Notes under the pieces: generated by a model | Databases searched by the model: none | What the model saw: the letters and a program-made list of their open reading frames with translations, nothing else | Told to the model about the DNA's origin: nothing | Translations under genes and position numbers: made by a program | Part shown: one piece after another, positions 7,601 through 9,432 of the stretch | Layout: every line of letters starts with the position of its first letter | Position numbering within the stretch: position 1 is the first letter of the stretch | From: Nitrospirota bacterium | GTDB lineage: Bacteria; Nitrospinota_A; UBA7883; JACRGQ01 | Assembly (NCBI GenBank): GCA_024275775.1 | Contig: JAJRYM010000082.1 | Span: 1 to 9,432 of the forward strand | Direction of reading: 5' to 3' | DNA: 9,432 nt

Positions 7601-8178
7601 TCGAAAAAGAGCTGGAACAACGGCTTCCCGGAACCGATGCGCGTTTCAGGAAAAAAATTGCCGGCGAACTGCTGGCTTTGCGGGCGCTCCCTCTTTTCGC
7701 AAAACTTCGCGCGGGGAGGCTGATGGAAGTCGGCAGGGAAATTCCGTTCACCGCCCGGCTGGGCTCTCCGCCGTTTTTCGTTGACGGAAAAATAGACCTC
7801 CTGCTAAAGGATGAAGCCAGAATTCCGACAATCGTCGATTACAAATATTCCGCCGGACCCGGCGATGCCTCGGCGCGGTTTCAGCTGGAGCTGTACGCCC
7901 TTGCCGTATCGGGAGAACTGCCCGCCGAAAAAATCCGTTGCGCGCTCGTCTATCTGAAAAACAGGCAACCTAGCGCTGTCGAGTGGGAGCTGGACGCAAG
8001 CGCTCTTGCCGATGTCGAAAGCAAAGCCGACAGCATCGTAGCGAAGATTATCGAGCTGGAAGAGGCGGCGCGCGCCGTTCACGGCACGATGGATGGGGAA
8101 AAAATTATCGCGTCCCTTCTGCCGAAAGGGAAATGCCCCAATCCGTATTGCGGTTTCGAGGAATTCTGCGACGCCTGA
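4687..8178 (+). CDS. addA: AddA-like UvrD/RecB-family helicase-nuclease
   Basis: This is the motor subunit that unwinds broken DNA ends and also carries a nuclease. From the ATG at 4687 it is 1163 residues (Bacillus AddA is about 1230). All SF1A helicase motifs are visible: Walker A ASAGTGKT (19-26, Lys25), Ia ALTFSEKGAEEM, STIHSFC, Walker B DEYQD (371-375), III GDAKQAIYGFRG (399-410), IV ININRRANVGIIDF, V TIHQSKGLE (738-746) and VI LFYVACTRAR (Arg817 and Arg819). The C-terminal PD-(D/E)XK nuclease has His953, Asp1037, Asp1051, Lys1053 and Gln1066-x3-Tyr1070. Cys916 plus Cys1150, Cys1155 and Cys1161 resemble an iron-sulfur staple, though with C-x4-C-x5-C spacing. The start overlaps the addB stop by 8 bases, implying coupled translation; a GTG at 4663 would add eight residues. 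A RecB or AdnAB-type assignment is less likely, because the partner lacks its own motor motifs. Confidence 0.92.
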   Translation: MSDITEEIIGYAGDCCVRASAGTGKTYLLVERFIRLLKTKNEEGCFLKPENILALTFSEKGAEEMRRRITARITEEITKINDNPGGKEAAKLAKHFLYCRRRISQAYISTIHSFCARVLRENPIEAGIDPHFEILDAPRSAALQKKALEQFLLAGLRSRDTAILRLAYRYGFDSDFRYDNSLVNIVEALRPLIRAAGISDSKELLSEYRKTLRGAAEKLSLLKTTAMENLASLETAATTEKRMEKFHCLEKDIPLLNPKADLRDGRAVSLLNMLVACTKNWRLKGDDDLTLGNVKTALEEYRGLIVSSMASESAEQVCGLLYRFHRYMETDVKGKGRLDFDDLQEITLQLFRRNRAVKAIYRETFSHLLVDEYQDLNGIQKKILDQLAPAGEGRLFIVGDAKQAIYGFRGGDFQLFEDAAGQIEKGGGKVFQININRRANVGIIDFANRLFGKHHKKIFKSEDASGPLRPPSPIPPVERISIEAENLKADDCRYAEADLIASRIQGIIDEGMEIEENGQTRPARFGDVAILFRKFTILPIYESALNRAGIRHVIHKGEGFYQSQEVAELISILLYLDNPADTVSWVAAIRSPYCGCSDATLLKLRKRPDGRIMEPAAYLRRPEAPPDVTNDLERQKFAEFMEWFVPLAKAKDRMNVSEIIETVLDKSRISGILGAQPGGLQKVANVLKFIETARVMERESGITLKNFVKRMSDLYESGAREPQALIASEEPHAVKIMTIHQSKGLEFPIVFLADVDSGVAAFRGSAAFNSRRGVAVRHVDTDSLETCEGKVFQEIKQANAEKAQADASRLFYVACTRARDRLVISGAEMKRGSSGFAEQANKVHSESPELFYEPPAGGAVPDAKEDEKCAYDILSQTPQTYDAKKPPAVERISEKPAETGRKLFFSVSSITAFARCPHEYFFGRLCGIAPPGKSGGAPNKKGRNNIETGAGVHAALERADFASDKTRYLACVEKELEQRLPGTDARFRKKIAGELLALRALPLFAKLRAGRLMEVGREIPFTARLGSPPFFVDGKIDLLLKDEARIPTIVDYKYSAGPGDASARFQLELYALAVSGELPAEKIRCALVYLKNRQPSAVEWELDASALADVESKADSIVAKIIELEEAARAVHGTMDGEKIIASLLPKGKCPNPYCGFEEFCDA

Positions 8179-8187
8179 AAAGCGGCG

Positions 8188-9432
8188 CTACTGAAGCCTG
8201 TGCGTCCCCGCCTGCCGAGCTACGGTGGCAATCTTTCCGGGCTTTTTAAGAACTTCGAGAGCTTTCTTGAAAATGCCTTCTGCATCGAGGCCCAGCTGGC
8301 TCCTCTTGCTCTCCTGCGAACCGTGCTGAACGAATATATCGGGCACGCCGAGCGACGCTCCCGCTATTGAGCCGAGCCCCGTATCTCTCAATGCCTCGAA
8401 AACGCCCGAACCGAAACCGCCGATGGCGCTGTTTTCCTCCACCGTTAAGATGGTTCCGCACTCTTTGGCCCACGTCGATATGAGCTTTATATCTATCGGC
8501 TTGGCGAACCGCGCGTTTATGACCGCCGCCGAACAGCCCTTCTTTTCCAGCTTGTAAGCGGCCGCGAGCGCGTCCGGCACCCGGTTGCCTATAGCGCAGA
8601 TAAGTATGTCATGCCCTTCTTTTAAAAGTTCGGCCTCGCCGATTTTTATTGCCTTCAGTTCCTGATCGAGCGCGACTCCGATAACGTTCCCCCTCGGATA
8701 CCTTATGGCTATGGGGCCGTTATGGTTAACTGCGGTCAAAATCATGTGGCGCAGTTCGTTTTCATCTTTCGGGTCCATTACGGTCATGTTGGGAACCTCC
8801 CGCAGGAAGCTCAAATCAAACAGCCCCTGGTGCGTCGAGCCGTCCGCCCCGACGATTCCGGCGCGGTCAACCGCGAACGTAACCGGCAGTCCTGTTTTGC
8901 AGACGTCGTGAATAACCTGATCGAACGCTCTCTGCAGAAAAGTGGAATATATCGCCGCCACCGGTTTGAAACCTTCAATCGCCATAGCTCCGGCGAAGGT
9001 TACAGCGTGCTGTTCCGCTATCCCCACGTCAAAAAGCCTTTCCGGAAACTTTTCGGCAAATTCCTGCAGGCCGGTTCCTTCGCGCATGGCCGCCGTAATG
9101 GCTATTATCTTGTCGTCTTCTTCCGCCAGTTCCGTCAATGTCCTTGCGAATATCGAGGTGAAAGAAGCCTTCTTGCCGGACGGTGTCTTCTTGCCGGTCT
9201 TGACGTCGAAAGGCCCCGTTCCGTGAAACAGGCCCGGCTTCTCCTCCGCCGGTTTGTAACCTCTGCCCTTCCTTGTGACTACATGAATCAGCCGCGGCCC
9301 TTTCAGTTTTTTTACGCTTTCAAACGTATTCAGCATGGCGTCGAAATTATGCCCCTCGATAGGCCCGAAATACTTGAAACCGAAATCTTCAAAAATCCTT
9401 CCCGGCACGAATATCCCCTTGATAGCTTCTTC
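8188..9432 (-). CDS. dxs: 1-deoxy-D-xylulose-5-phosphate synthase, N-terminal part outside window
   Basis: Dxs condenses pyruvate and glyceraldehyde 3-phosphate with thiamine diphosphate, the first step of the MEP isoprenoid pathway; its product also feeds thiamine and pyridoxal synthesis. The frame is open to the window edge and gives 414 residues. The family is usually about 620-640, so roughly 200 N-terminal residues, including the GDG thiamine-binding motif, are missing. Numbering from the edge: GPIEGHN at 23-29 (family usually GPIDGHD), a linker with KGRGY, then the pyrimidine-binding domain with the catalytic Glu140 in GIAEQHAVTFAGA, VGADGSTHQGLFDLSFL, YPRG, and the C-terminal transketolase domain with EENSAIGGFGSG and LGLDAEGI. 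The length and ending of the C-terminus are normal. The gene is convergent with addA, stop to stop 9 bases apart, and ends in TAG. Its promoter lies outside the window. Confidence 0.96.
   Translation of the reverse strand, partial: EEAIKGIFVPGRIFEDFGFKYFGPIEGHNFDAMLNTFESVKKLKGPRLIHVVTRKGRGYKPAEEKPGLFHGTGPFDVKTGKKTPSGKKASFTSIFARTLTELAEEDDKIIAITAAMREGTGLQEFAEKFPERLFDVGIAEQHAVTFAGAMAIEGFKPVAAIYSTFLQRAFDQVIHDVCKTGLPVTFAVDRAGIVGADGSTHQGLFDLSFLREVPNMTVMDPKDENELRHMILTAVNHNGPIAIRYPRGNVIGVALDQELKAIKIGEAELLKEGHDILICAIGNRVPDALAAAYKLEKKGCSAAVINARFAKPIDIKLISTWAKECGTILTVEENSAIGGFGSGVFEALRDTGLGSIAGASLGVPDIFVQHGSQESKRSQLGLDAEGIFKKALEVLKKPGKIATVARQAGTHRLQ

Noticed and set aside
6436..7620. 394-codon open frame on the minus strand inside addA
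   Set aside because: The plus strand here encodes clear helicase motifs V and VI and the start of the nuclease. The antisense product is rich in Arg, Phe and Pro with no family features, as expected for a shadow in GC-rich coding DNA.
1..9432. Defence system, prophage, CRISPR array or transposon built around the nuclease-helicase pair
   Set aside because: The pair has full AddAB signatures and sits among housekeeping genes; no integrase, transposase, repeats with spacers or terminal inverted repeats were seen.

Overview
The window looks like chromosomal DNA from a bacterium of moderately high GC content. Bacterial markers are dxs (MEP isoprenoid pathway) and an AddAB-type recombination exonuclease. 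The two exonuclease genes, the gltB-type fragment and dxs are ordinary housekeeping functions. No rRNA, tRNA, CRISPR array or insertion sequence was seen. The phylum cannot be fixed from this sequence alone.

Layout: (1) bases 2-904, plus strand, hold the 3' part of a stand-alone (archaeal-type) glutamate synthase large-subunit gene, covering the end of its FMN domain and its iron-sulfur cysteines. (2) Bases 905-1529 are a regulatory and small-gene interval. They contain a strong sigma70-like promoter (980-1008), a perfect 13-base inverted repeat (1038-1050), and a small reading frame from 1058 that is cut by an in-frame TAG at 1163-1165. The frame then resumes and ends in a ribbon-helix-helix-like DNA-binding domain (to 1468). 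A second, weaker promoter candidate lies at 1465-1492. (3) Bases 1533-4694 and 4687-8178 are an overlapping pair encoding AddB-like and AddA-like subunits of a helicase-nuclease for double-strand-break repair. (4) Bases 8188-9432, minus strand, are the 3' two thirds of dxs, convergent with addA and separated from it by only 9 bases.

How they fit together: AddA supplies the SF1 motor and one PD-(D/E)XK nuclease. AddB supplies a degenerate helicase scaffold and a second nuclease with an iron-sulfur staple. Together they would resect DNA ends for RecA loading. The small ribbon-helix-helix gene just upstream, with its own promoter and a palindrome that could be its operator, may be an autoregulator and possibly a local regulator of addBA, but that link is inference. 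The least explained part of the window is the 1058-1468 locus, where one protein-like reading frame of uniform composition is interrupted by a single amber codon.
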